64,000 nt of DNA, from NCBI RefSeq assembly GCF_006494535.1, contig NZ_VHIQ01000002.1, forward strand, positions 372,001-436,000, given 5' to 3'. A program made the position numbers and the translations under genes. Shown here piece after piece: positions 1 through 7,019 of the stretch. Under the pieces are notes generated by a model. The model had not been told where the DNA came from, searched no databases, and worked only from the letters and a program-made list of their open reading frames with translations. The DNA is from Paucihalobacter ruber (GTDB lineage: Bacteria > Bacteroidota > Bacteroidia > Flavobacteriales > Flavobacteriaceae). Numbering within the stretch: the stretch's first letter is position 1; each line of letters begins with the position of its first letter.

Positions 1-2
1 CT

Positions 3-173
3 TCTCTATTCTACCAGGTAGAAGACAGTCCGTGGGGATTTGAGATCAACGCCACCAACCTATTCGATATTAAGTTTAGGCAAAACAATAGCTTTACAGA
101 TTTTTTAATTTCAGACAGTCGTACGTTTATTATGCCGCGAATTATTATGTTTAAGGTGGCTTATAAGTTGTAA
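3..173 (+). CDS. C-terminal end of an outer-membrane beta-barrel receptor, probably TonB-dependent (5' truncated)
   Basis: An open frame runs in from the left edge and stops at TAA 171-173, leaving 56 residues. The peptide contains NATNLFDIKFRQNNSFTD and ends in PRIIMFKVAYKL. An aromatic-rich closing strand ending in a hydrophobic residue is usual for the last strand of a TonB-dependent or CarboxypepD_reg-like barrel of Bacteroidota, and the Asn-Leu-Phe-Asp motif before it is common in that family. The plug and most of the barrel lie outside the window, so the substrate cannot be judged. It could also be another large beta-barrel of the same order. Confidence 0.6.
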   Translation, partial: SLFYQVEDSPWGFEINATNLFDIKFRQNNSFTDFLISDSRTFIMPRIIMFKVAYKL

Positions 174-321
174 ATAGTATTTTTTGCTTGATTTTTTTTA
201 CCGCAAAGTGCACAAAGAAGGCGCAAAGTTCACAAAGCATAAAACAATCATCTTAAGGCAAAACACAACTCTGTGTTCTTGTTGCAATACTTTGTGATCT
301 CTGTGGTTAATAAAACCCACC

Positions 322-365
322 GCTAAGAGGCTAAAAACGCAAAACAAATTCTCTGCGCCCTTTAG
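322..365 (+). repeat. 43-nt direct repeat, copy 1
   Basis: Begins GCTAAGAGGCTAAAAACGCA and ends CTCTGCGCCCTTTAG. It matches 527-569 except for G/C at one internal position and divergence at the last base. The second copy continues into GCGTCTTTGCGG, so copy 1 appears truncated at its right end. Confidence 0.75.
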
Positions 366-526
366 TTAAAACTGTATTAATATAGCGGCTGAATTAGGTT
401 TTGCAGATAGTTACAGCATGATTTTTTTACCTTAATTGTTTCTGCGAAAATCTGCGAAATCCGCGGGATAAACCCCAGTGGTGTCAAATCACTTTTACTG
501 ATAGGCATTCGTTCTTTAAAATCACG

Positions 527-569
527 GCTAAGACGCTAAAAACGCAAAACAAATTCTCTGCGCCCTTTG
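527..569 (+). repeat. 43-nt direct repeat, copy 2
   Basis: Begins GCTAAGACGCTAAAAACGCA and matches 322-364 with one internal mismatch. Its right end (CGCCCTTTGCGTCTTTGCGG, 561-580) partly mirrors its left end, so the single strand could fold back as a long imperfect hairpin. Confidence 0.75.
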
Positions 570-656
570 CGTCTTTGCGGTAAAACCATATCAATATTTT
601 GGTGGAATCGTTTTTTTTAGACTTAATATTTAATCAATTTTTCATAAAAATTAGAA

Positions 657-683
657 CAAAAAACCTCCAAGTTTCCTTGAAGG
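657..683 (-). terminator. Intrinsic terminator after tRNA-Cys fragment copy 1
   Basis: Read on the minus strand, CCTTCAAG GAAA CTTGGAGG (683-664) forms an 8-bp stem with one G-T wobble, followed by a T-rich run. The 37 nt at 664-700 are identical to 951-987, the terminator and 3' end of the intact tRNA-Cys. Confidence 0.7.
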
Positions 684-687
684 TTCC

Positions 688-757
688 AGAGGCATCAAGC
701 TTATTCAAATCCCAACTAAAGACATGACTAATCGCCGCTGTAGCAGCTTTTGCAGAG
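688..757 (-). pseudogene. tRNA-Cys 3'-half fragment, copy 1 (no D arm, altered T arm)
   Basis: On the minus strand this begins with CTCTGCAAAAGCTGCTACAG, identical to the anticodon loop (GCA), 3' anticodon stem and variable region of the intact tRNA-Cys at 977-1047. It ends in GCTTGATGCCTCT, the tRNA 3' acceptor strand. The T arm is replaced by unrelated bases (701-733). The 5' half is missing, so it cannot be a working tRNA. Upstream of the break the sequence is an AT-rich tract shared with copy 2. Confidence 0.8.
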
Positions 758-791
758 TATATCTTTAATTAATTTTCATAAAAATTAGAAA

Positions 792-815
792 TAAAAAACC
801 CCGAGTTAACGGGTT
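792..815 (-). terminator. Intrinsic terminator after tRNA-Cys fragment copy 2
   Basis: On the minus strand CCCG TTAACT CGGGG is followed by a run of six T. The stem differs from the terminators after copy 1 and after the intact tRNA, so the three units are not simple identical tandem copies. Confidence 0.65.
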
Positions 816-821
816 AATTTA

Positions 822-907
822 AGAGGCATCAAGCGTCCCAACCTTTCAGGTCGGGATAATCCCAACCAAAGTCGGGACTAATCGCCGCTGTAGCAGCTTT
901 TGCAGAG
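822..907 (-). pseudogene. tRNA-Cys 3'-half fragment, copy 2 (T arm replaced by palindromic insert)
   Basis: The layout matches copy 1: anticodon loop with GCA, 3' anticodon stem and CTACAGCGG, then a longer insert (about 836-884), then the tRNA acceptor 3' strand. The insert contains two small hairpin-like units (GTCCCGACTTTGGTTGGGAT and CCCGACCTGAAAGGTTGGGA on the minus strand). The break point at the start of the anticodon-loop side is the same as in copy 1. Confidence 0.8.
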
Positions 908-942
908 TATATCTTTAATTAATTTTTCTTAAAAATTTGAAA

Positions 943-970
943 TAAAAAAACCTCCAAGTTTCCTTGAAGG
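943..970 (-). terminator. Intrinsic terminator of tRNA-Cys
   Basis: An 8-bp stem with a GAAA loop (970-951) followed by seven T on the minus strand lies 6 nt after the tRNA 3' end. It is identical to the hairpin after copy 1. Confidence 0.8.
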
Positions 971-976
971 TTCCAG

Positions 977-1047
977 AGGCATCAAGCGGATTCGAACCGC
1001 TGTAGCAGCTTTTGCAGAGCTGAGCCTAGCCACTCGGCCATGATGCC
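977..1047 (-). tRNA. tRNA-Cys (anticodon GCA)
   Basis: The minus-strand sequence folds as a cloverleaf. The acceptor pairs GGCATCA with TGATGCC, the D arm is closed by GCC/GGC, the anticodon arm is CAGCT-CTGCAAA-AGCTG with anticodon GCA, the variable loop is CTAC, and the T arm is AGCGG-TTCGAAT-CCGCT. Length is 71 nt with discriminator T; CCA is not encoded. A -7-like box TAATTTTG lies upstream at 1090-1083 and a terminator follows directly. It lies downstream of folB on the same strand. Two 3'-half copies follow it. Confidence 0.95.
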
Positions 1048-1051
1048 AAAC

Positions 1052-1069
1052 TACCCGCGTACGCGGGTA
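1052..1069. repeat. Perfect 18-bp palindrome just upstream of tRNA-Cys
   Basis: TACCCGCGTACGCGGGTA equals its own reverse complement. It lies 5 bp before the mature tRNA 5' end, between the tRNA and its likely -7 box (1083-1090). In RNA it would form a GC-rich hairpin in the pre-tRNA leader. It could also end transcription from folB, although no T-run follows it in the folB direction. Confidence 0.75.
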
Positions 1070-1082
1070 TCTATTTCGACTG

Positions 1083-1090
1083 CAAAATTA
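1083..1090 (-). promoter_or_regulatory. Candidate -7 element of tRNA-Cys promoter
   Basis: The minus strand reads TAATTTTG, a match to the Bacteroidota TAnnTTTG -7 consensus, 36 bp upstream of the tRNA 5' end. The assignment rests on consensus and position only. Confidence 0.5.
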
Positions 1091-1114
1091 AAAAAAATAA
1101 GTAGTTAACACTAT

Positions 1115-1483
1115 TTACTGAGTAATTTTTCGTCCTTCGGTTAATTTAATCGTTACCATCTCAACATCACCACCAATAGGCGGATTTATTTTACTAATTT
1201 TTACCGTTGCTTTTGTAACGCGCTGGTCTTTAATAAATATTTGAGTTAAAATTCGCTTAGCTACGGTTTCCAATAGTTTAGATGGTTTGGCCATTTCTTC
1301 TTTAACTATGGCATTTAACAACACGTAATCAACCGTATCTTCTAAAGCATCACTTTTGGCCGATGGTTGTAAATCGGCATTTACTTTTAAATCAACCCTG
1401 TAATCGCTGCCAATAATGGTTTCTTCCGGCAAGCAACCGTGGTGTGCGTAGATGCGGATGTTTTCAACTTTAATTATTCCCAT
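1115..1483 (-). CDS. folB: Dihydroneopterin aldolase
   Basis: FolB converts 7,8-dihydroneopterin to 6-hydroxymethyl-dihydropterin and glycolaldehyde in cytosolic folate synthesis. The 122-residue length is normal. The N-terminus (MGIIKVENIRIYAHHGCLPEE) carries the family HGC-PEE region with the conserved Glu, the VDYVLL segment holds the usual active-site Tyr, and KISKINPPIGGD near residue 100 holds the conserved Lys. It is divergent from glnS with back-to-back -7 elements and is the gene before tRNA-Cys on the minus strand. Start ATG 1483 follows its promoter closely. Confidence 0.95.
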   Translation of the reverse strand: MGIIKVENIRIYAHHGCLPEETIIGSDYRVDLKVNADLQPSAKSDALEDTVDYVLLNAIVKEEMAKPSKLLETVAKRILTQIFIKDQRVTKATVKISKINPPIGGDVEMVTIKLTEGRKITQ

Positions 1484-1500
1484 ATCATAAAATTAGAATA

Positions 1501-1518
1501 CAAAATTACCTAATTTTG
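1501..1518. promoter_or_regulatory. Head-to-head -7 elements for folB (minus) and glnS (plus)
   Basis: CAAAATTACCTAATTTTG is an 8-2-8 palindrome made of two TAATTTTG boxes facing away from each other. The minus box (1508-1501) serves folB (ATG 1483) and the plus box (1511-1518) serves glnS (ATG 1552). The boxes are too close for two polymerases to bind at once. Confidence 0.7.
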
Positions 1519-1551
1519 CACTCGCATTCGTGCTATTTAAAGCTATTGTTT

Positions 1552-3579
1552 ATGTCAGAGGAGTACAAATCGCTCAATTTTTTAGAGCAAATTATAGAGG
1601 AAGATCTTAAAAACGGCTTACCGCAGTCTAAACTCAGATTTAGATTTCCACCCGAACCTAATGGTTACTTACACATCGGGCATACCAAAGCCATTGGAAT
1701 TAGCTTTGGATTAGGTTTAAAATACAATGCACCTGTTAATTTAAGATTTGACGATACCAATCCGGCTAAAGAAGAGCAAGAATATGTAGATGCCATCAAA
1801 CGCGATGTGGCCTGGTTAGGATATCAGTGGGAAAATGAGTTGTATTCATCAGATTACTTCAAGCAGCTATACGATTGGGCGGTTTTAATGATAAAAGAAA
1901 ACAAGGCTTATGTAGATTCGCAAAGCAGCGAAGCCATGGCCGAGCAAAAAGGTACACCAACTGAACCCGGTGTTGACGGACCTTTCAGAAATAGAAGTGT
2001 AGCTGAAAACATCGATTTGTTTGAACGCATGAAAAACGGTGAGTTCGACGAAGGCACGCACGTATTACGAGCTAAAATAGACATGAAGCATCCCAATATG
2101 CTCATGCGCGATCCTATTATGTATCGCATTTTGAAAAAGCATCACCACCGCACCGGAAACGATTGGTGTATCTACCCCATGTACGATTGGACACATGGCG
2201 AAAGCGATTATATTGAGCAAATCTCGCATTCTTTATGTTCGTTAGAGTTTAAACCTCACAGAGAGTTATATGATTGGTTTAAAGAACAGGTGTTTGAATA
2301 TTCAAAAGATGCATTACCCATGTTGCCAAAACAAAGGGAATTTGCGCGTTTGAATTTAAGCTACACCATTATGAGCAAGCGTAAGCTGCTTAAATTGGTT
2401 GAAGAAAATTATGTGAATGGCTGGGACGATCCGCGAATGCCAACCATTTCTGGATTAAGACGTCGCGGTTATACACCGGCAGCAATAAGAGAATTTATTG
2501 ATCGCGTGGGTGTTGCCAAGCGCGAAAATGTGATAGACGTGTCGTTATTAGAATTTTGTATTCGCGAAGACTTAAATAAAACCGCGCCAAGGGTGATGGC
2601 AGTTTTAGACCCCGTAAAGCTAATAATTGACAATTATCCTGAAGACAAAGTTGAATGGCTAGAGGCAGAGAACAGTCAAGAAGACGAAAGTGCCGGCTTT
2701 AGAAAAGTTCCCTTTTCAAAAACCCTTTATATTGAAAGAGAAGACTTTAAAGAACAAGCCAATAGTAAATATTTCAGATTGAGTTTAGGCAAGGAAGTAA
2801 GGTTAAAAAACGCTTATATTATTAAAGGCGAAAGCGTAGTAAAAGATAACCAAGGTAACATTACCGAAATACATTGTTCTTACGATCCTGACAGTTTAAG
2901 CGGCAGTGGTACCGAAGCCAGTTTACGTAAAGTAAAAGGCACCTTACATTGGGTGTCTGTAGCACATGCCGTAAAAGCCGAAGTGCGTGAGTACGATAGA
3001 TTGTTTATGGATGAGGCACCAGACGCACATGCCGATAAGGACTTTTTAGAGTTTATCAATCCTAATTCGTTAAATATTATTGAAGCCTTTGTTGAGCCTA
3101 GTTTAGAAGAGGCTGAAGTAGGTGATAGATTTCAGTTTCAGCGTTTGGGTTATTTTAATGTTGATGACGATAGCTCACCCGAAAATTTAGTATTCAACAA
3201 AACAGTAGGCTTGCGCGATACCTGGGCCAAACAGGAACAAGCGCAAGAGCAGCCACAGAAATCTGAAAATAATGTTTCAAAACAACCAGAAAGACCGGCT
3301 ATTGAGATTATTAAACAACTAGGTAAAAAGTACACCAATTTGCCTGAAGAAAAGCAGGAAAAAGCCAAGGCTGAAATTTTGGAACTTGCTAAATCCGTCA
3401 TTTACGAAGATGTGCAACCACTGTTTAATACGGCCGCAAAAAAAACGGGAACGCGTATTGCGGCAGCACTTACCTTAAGTGTAATGTTACAACAAAATTT
3501 AGTCAAAAATGATGACATAGAGGCCTTTATTGCATCGTGTAAGGCCGACGAAAATTCGATGCTGAATAATATTTTTTAA
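1552..3579 (+). CDS. glnS: Glutaminyl-tRNA synthetase with C-terminal extension
   Basis: GlnRS charges tRNA-Gln with glutamine. The class I signatures are PPEPNGYLHIGH (about residues 33-44) and IMSKRK (about 273-278); the GlnRS/GluRS anticodon-binding beta-barrels follow. The frame is open back to 1516, but the promoter -7 box spans 1511-1518, so the ATG at 1552 (MSEEYKSLNF) is chosen, giving 675 residues. This exceeds the roughly 550 of E. coli GlnRS. The last 100 or so residues form an extra Lys/Glu-rich helical domain of the kind seen as YqeY/GatB-like appendages in some GlnRS, an assignment I infer. Confidence 0.95.
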   Translation: MSEEYKSLNFLEQIIEEDLKNGLPQSKLRFRFPPEPNGYLHIGHTKAIGISFGLGLKYNAPVNLRFDDTNPAKEEQEYVDAIKRDVAWLGYQWENELYSSDYFKQLYDWAVLMIKENKAYVDSQSSEAMAEQKGTPTEPGVDGPFRNRSVAENIDLFERMKNGEFDEGTHVLRAKIDMKHPNMLMRDPIMYRILKKHHHRTGNDWCIYPMYDWTHGESDYIEQISHSLCSLEFKPHRELYDWFKEQVFEYSKDALPMLPKQREFARLNLSYTIMSKRKLLKLVEENYVNGWDDPRMPTISGLRRRGYTPAAIREFIDRVGVAKRENVIDVSLLEFCIREDLNKTAPRVMAVLDPVKLIIDNYPEDKVEWLEAENSQEDESAGFRKVPFSKTLYIEREDFKEQANSKYFRLSLGKEVRLKNAYIIKGESVVKDNQGNITEIHCSYDPDSLSGSGTEASLRKVKGTLHWVSVAHAVKAEVREYDRLFMDEAPDAHADKDFLEFINPNSLNIIEAFVEPSLEEAEVGDRFQFQRLGYFNVDDDSSPENLVFNKTVGLRDTWAKQEQAQEQPQKSENNVSKQPERPAIEIIKQLGKKYTNLPEEKQEKAKAEILELAKSVIYEDVQPLFNTAAKKTGTRIAAALTLSVMLQQNLVKNDDIEAFIASCKADENSMLNNIF

Positions 3580-3583
3580 TTTC

Positions 3584-3613
3584 CGTACTGGCAGGTCGCG
3601 ACCTGCCAGTACG
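3584..3613. terminator. Perfect 30-bp palindrome, likely bidirectional terminator
   Basis: The 15-nt half CGTACTGGCAGGTCG is followed without a spacer by its exact reverse complement. It sits between the convergent glnS and SPFH genes, and ATTTTTATTGTTTTTT follows on the plus strand, so it can end glnS transcripts. A self-complementary GC-rich core of this type looks like an interspersed repeat, but only one copy is seen in this window. Confidence 0.75.
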
Positions 3614-3617
3614 ATTT

Positions 3618-4556
3618 TTATTGTTTTTTATTTTTTAATCCCTGCTCTCGTTCCTGGCGTTTAATAATTTCACCAATTTGGTTACTGGCCGTAAAACTGG
3701 CCACCATTTGGTTGAGCATATCGCTACCGGCTTGTGGCGAATTTGGTAGTAGAATTAAATTACTATTGGTTTCTTCACCTAAAGATTGCAAGGTATCGTA
3801 ATGTTGAGTAACCACAATTAATGCGGAAGCTTCTTGTGAGTTGATACCAACCCGATTTAAAACCTCAACCGATTCTTCTAAACCACGTGCAATTTCACGA
3901 CGCTGGTCGGCAATACCTTGGCCTTGTAATCGTTTGCTTTCGGCTTCGGCTTTGGCTTTTTCGACGATTAGAATGCGTTGCGCATCACCTTCGTATTGAG
4001 CCGCAATTTTTTCGCGCTCAGAAGCATTAATTCGGTTCATGGCAGCTTTTACCTGCGCATCGGGATCAATATCGGTTACTAGCGTTTTGATGATATCAAA
4101 GCCGTAATCGGTCATGTAATCGTTCAGTTCAGCCTTAACCGCATTGGCGATGTCATCCTTTCTAACAAATACGTCATCTAATTTCATTTTAGGTACTTCG
4201 GCTCTGATCACGTCAAATACAAAACTGGTGATTTGCTCGTGAGGATAGTCCAAGCGATAAAAGGCATCGTAAACCTTTTCTCTAATTACCATGTATTGTA
4301 CAGAGACTTTCAGTTTTACAAACACATCATCAAGTGTTTTAGTTTCAACAAGCACATCTAATTGCTGAATTTTTAAACTCAATCTACCGGCAACTCGGTC
4401 TACCAAAGGAATTTTTATATTTAAGCCAGACTGTCTAATACTGTGAAATCTACCAAAGCGTTCAATAATGGCGGCAGTTTGCTGTCTTACAACAAAGAGA
4501 GACGACAGTAAAATAACAACGGATAGAAATAGAACCACATAAATAATAATACTCAT
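3618..4556 (-). CDS. SPFH/Band 7 (stomatin/prohibitin-like) membrane protein
   Basis: The 312-residue protein has one N-terminal hydrophobic segment (about residues 3-24) followed by the typical RQQTAAIIERFGRFHSI start of the SPFH domain. The domain runs to about residue 190, then comes an Ala/Glu/Lys-rich helical region (KAKAEAESKRLQGQGIADQR) typical of stomatin, HflK/C and QmcA relatives. These proteins oligomerise at the membrane as scaffolds, often with proteases. No NfeD partner is adjacent, so the partner is unknown. It is convergent with glnS. Confidence 0.88.
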   Translation of the reverse strand: MSIIIYVVLFLSVVILLSSLFVVRQQTAAIIERFGRFHSIRQSGLNIKIPLVDRVAGRLSLKIQQLDVLVETKTLDDVFVKLKVSVQYMVIREKVYDAFYRLDYPHEQITSFVFDVIRAEVPKMKLDDVFVRKDDIANAVKAELNDYMTDYGFDIIKTLVTDIDPDAQVKAAMNRINASEREKIAAQYEGDAQRILIVEKAKAEAESKRLQGQGIADQRREIARGLEESVEVLNRVGINSQEASALIVVTQHYDTLQSLGEETNSNLILLPNSPQAGSDMLNQMVASFTASNQIGEIIKRQEREQGLKNKKQ

Positions 4557-4628
4557 AACTTATAAATTTTAGTGTTTTATGAACAGATGACTAATTTACG
4601 TTATATTTATCCAATTAAACAGGATTAA

Positions 4629-5312
4629 ATGGCAAATATCTTTCGTTTTATATTAGTAGTAGGATGTATACTTTTTGTTACAAATACCAATGCACAACAC
4701 AAACGCTATGCTATTCAAAATGGTATTGGAATTTTTGGAGGGCTTACACAATTTGATATCATTACCGATAATTTTCAAACAAAAGCCAGCTCAGGATGGA
4801 TTGGTGGTTTATCGGCCAATGTTGATATTCCGCATAAATGGTATAATGTGAGTTATGTTATTCAACTGTCTGAAAATAATGTAAATATCAGCGCGTCACC
4901 ACAAGGTAACTTGACGACTGAAGAAGTGGAGTACAAAATGACAGCCGCACAAATAGGTTTACTTATGCATATTAAGCTGGCAAACCGTTATTTAACAGTT
5001 GATGTTGGCCCCATGCTGCAATACAGTGGCGAGCTGGAACTAAAAGATAAAAGTCAGGAAAATTACGTGCTCACCGGTTACACCAATTTAACGGCTAAAG
5101 ATATTTCAAACATCAATAAATTTAATGCTAACGGTGTGGTTGGATTAACGGCGGGATTCGACAATTTTAGACTTCGGGCGCATTATATTTACGGTTTTAC
5201 CAACATGCTCAACAACCTTAATAAAGATGGTTTAGATGTAAGCGGAAACAGTACCGACAAGTTCAAGGGCAACCAATCTATGCTGGTTTTTGGTGCCTTC
5301 TTTCTGTTTTAA
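4629..5312 (+). CDS. Outer-membrane beta-barrel protein (PorT-like/OMP_b-brl family)
   Basis: The 227 residues begin with a signal peptide (MANIFRFILVVGCILFVTNTNAQ; cleavage likely after NAQ). The rest alternates polar and hydrophobic residues as expected of a small barrel and ends GNQSMLVFGAFFLF, with a C-terminal Phe. Small 8-stranded barrels of this size are abundant in Bacteroidota and their functions are mostly unknown. It converges on gltX with a 4-bp overlap (5309-5312), so the two transcripts must be antisense at their 3' ends. Confidence 0.75.
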   Translation: MANIFRFILVVGCILFVTNTNAQHKRYAIQNGIGIFGGLTQFDIITDNFQTKASSGWIGGLSANVDIPHKWYNVSYVIQLSENNVNISASPQGNLTTEEVEYKMTAAQIGLLMHIKLANRYLTVDVGPMLQYSGELELKDKSQENYVLTGYTNLTAKDISNINKFNANGVVGLTAGFDNFRLRAHYIYGFTNMLNNLNKDGLDVSGNSTDKFKGNQSMLVFGAFFLF

Positions 5313-6826
5313 ATAGTTTCGATAAACGCTTGAATTCTCTTTGAGGTTTCGTGCTTTCCAATCATAAAAATAATTTGAAACACATCGGGTCCTTGCAAGG
5401 CACCAACCAAACTGATTCGCAAAGGCATCATCACCTTTCCGAAACTAATATTTTGTTGGGTAATCCAGTTTTTAACTTCAGATTGATAGGCTTCGGCGGT
5501 ATCTGATTCTACATTTTTAATGATTGACATCACTTCTGTTAACAGCGATTTAGTGTCATCTTTCACAGCTTTTTTAACGGCACTGTCATCGTAATTTGAT
5601 GGTGCCTGAAAGAAATAGTGACTCAATTCCCAAAAATCTGAAGTGAAGTTGGCACGCTCTTTAATTAATCCCACAACCATGGTAATATAAGCGTTGTCGA
5701 CCGTACTTAATTCGGCTTGTGATTGCTTAAATTGTTCGGCAAGTATTTCATTATTTTGTGTTTGCATATAATGATGATTGAACCACTTGGTTTTATCGGG
5801 ATCAAATCTGGCACCGGATTTATGAACACGCTCCAAATCAAAACTTGCGATTAATTCATCCATACTAAAAATTTCCTGCTCCGTACCGGGATTCCAACCC
5901 AATAACGCCAAAAAATTAACAACGGCTTCAGGAAAAAAGCCACTTTCTCTATAACCGGAAGAGACTTCGCCTGTTTGCGGGTCTTTCCATTCTAAAGGAA
6001 ACACCGGAAAGCCCATTTTATCGCCATCGCGTTTGCTAAGTTTACCTTTTCCTGTTGGTTTTAAAATAAGTGACAGGTGTGCAAATTGTGGTGGTGTCCA
6101 GCCAAAAGCATCGTATAACTGATAATGTAAGGCCAAAGATGGCAACCATTCTTCACCGCGAATTACGTGGGTAATTTCCATTAAATGGTCGTCTACAATA
6201 TTGGCTAAATGATAGGTGGGCATACCATCGCTTTTAAACAAAACTTTGTCGTCTAATATGTTAGTATCGATTTCAATATCGCCTCTAATGATATCTTGCA
6301 AATGCAATTTTTGGTTTTCGGGCGATTTAAATCTAATCACATAGTCTTCACCCGAATTAATTTTGGCTTCAACCACTTCTTTTTCCAAAATCAAAGAGTT
6401 CACCAGCTTGCCTTTTGCGCGATTGTGCCAGTTATAGATAAAGGTTTTGCCTTGTGCCTCATGATTTTTTCGGTGCTCGTCAAGCGCGTCGGCAGTATCA
6501 AAAGCATAATAGGCTTTACCTTCTTTAACTAGTTGCTCGGCATACCGACTGTAAATGTGTTTGCGCTCACTTTGCTTGTATGGACTAAATTCGCCATTTT
6601 TGTTGGGTCCTTCATCTATAGTGATACCGCACCATTCAAGTGCTTCAACGATATATTGTTCTGCACCCGGTACAAATCTGTTTTGGTCGGTATCTTCAAT
6701 TCGTAATATAAAAGTACCGTTGTTTTTTTTCGCAAATAGATAATTAAATAAGGCCGTTCTCAATCCGCCAATATGTAATGGTCCGGTTGGGCTTGGCGCA
6801 AAGCGCACTCTTACAGCTTTTGTCAT
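5309..6826 (-). CDS. gltX: Glutamyl-tRNA synthetase
   Basis: GluRS charges tRNA-Glu, with input to tetrapyrrole synthesis. The 505 residues start MTKAVRVRFAPSPTGPLHIG, the class I HIGH motif of bacterial GluRS, and carry KLSKRDGDKMG as the KMSKS loop. The C-terminal alpha-helical anticodon-binding domain is complete. A -7 box TATCTTTG lies at 6853-6846, shortly upstream of the ATG. Both glnS and gltX are present, so glutaminyl-tRNA is probably made directly. Confidence 0.97.
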   Translation of the reverse strand: MTKAVRVRFAPSPTGPLHIGGLRTALFNYLFAKKNNGTFILRIEDTDQNRFVPGAEQYIVEALEWCGITIDEGPNKNGEFSPYKQSERKHIYSRYAEQLVKEGKAYYAFDTADALDEHRKNHEAQGKTFIYNWHNRAKGKLVNSLILEKEVVEAKINSGEDYVIRFKSPENQKLHLQDIIRGDIEIDTNILDDKVLFKSDGMPTYHLANIVDDHLMEITHVIRGEEWLPSLALHYQLYDAFGWTPPQFAHLSLILKPTGKGKLSKRDGDKMGFPVFPLEWKDPQTGEVSSGYRESGFFPEAVVNFLALLGWNPGTEQEIFSMDELIASFDLERVHKSGARFDPDKTKWFNHHYMQTQNNEILAEQFKQSQAELSTVDNAYITMVVGLIKERANFTSDFWELSHYFFQAPSNYDDSAVKKAVKDDTKSLLTEVMSIIKNVESDTAEAYQSEVKNWITQQNISFGKVMMPLRISLVGALQGPDVFQIIFMIGKHETSKRIQAFIETI

Positions 6827-6845
6827 GCTTATTAGATTTTGGTGG

Positions 6846-6853
6846 CAAAGATA
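6846..6853 (-). promoter_or_regulatory. -7 element of gltX
   Basis: The minus strand reads TATCTTTG (TAnnTTTG consensus), 20 bp upstream of the gltX ATG, implying a short leader. Confidence 0.6.
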
Positions 6854-6932
6854 ATAAGTAAGCGATAGTTAATCCGGTTTTTTAGTTTTTTACTACTTGC
6901 AAAATATCTAATAACCCCTTATTTTTTATTAA

Positions 6933-6994
6933 ATTCTACATATTTAGCTAAATAATGCGATTTAAATCGACAAATTTGGCTAAATTTGTAGAAT
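6933..6994. promoter_or_regulatory. 62-bp near-palindrome containing the promoter of the DUF4143 ATPase gene
   Basis: The outer 21-nt arms (6933-6953 and 6974-6994, beginning ATTCTACA and ending TGTAGAAT) match as inverted repeats with two mismatches. The centre is a perfect 12-bp palindrome CGATTTAAATCG (6958-6969), and both share the same axis at 6963.5. The right arm includes TAAATTTG (6981-6988), a match to the -7 consensus, so a protein bound here would sit on the promoter. Confidence 0.7.
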
Positions 6995-7019
6995 ATGAGA
7001 GCTTTTAAATTTTGGAAAG

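Larger units (their letters stand above)
182..590. repeat. Mosaic of intergenic repeats rich in CGCAAAG and CTGCGAAA words
   Basis: This gene-free stretch is built of short repeated words. An imperfect inverted pair lies at 200-217 (ACCGCAAAGTGCACAAAG) and 290-308 (CTTTGTGATCTCTGTGGTT). A 43-nt direct repeat with one internal mismatch occurs at 322-365 and 527-569. A separate TCTGCGAAA doublet sits near 440-460, and the CTTTGCGTCTTTGCGG word closes the block near 566-580. No ORF or RNA family is recognised. Such CGCAAAG-type palindromic words are frequent between genes in Bacteroidota; a role in folding or termination is inference. Confidence 0.7.

Noticed and set aside
657-1047. Repeated tRNA-like units as a CRISPR array
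   Set aside because: Only two or three units of unequal length, no cas genes, and the repeats are tRNA sequence.
1516-1551. Extended N-terminus of GlnRS (12 extra residues)
   Set aside because: The -7 promoter element covers 1511-1518, so the longer start could not be in the transcript.
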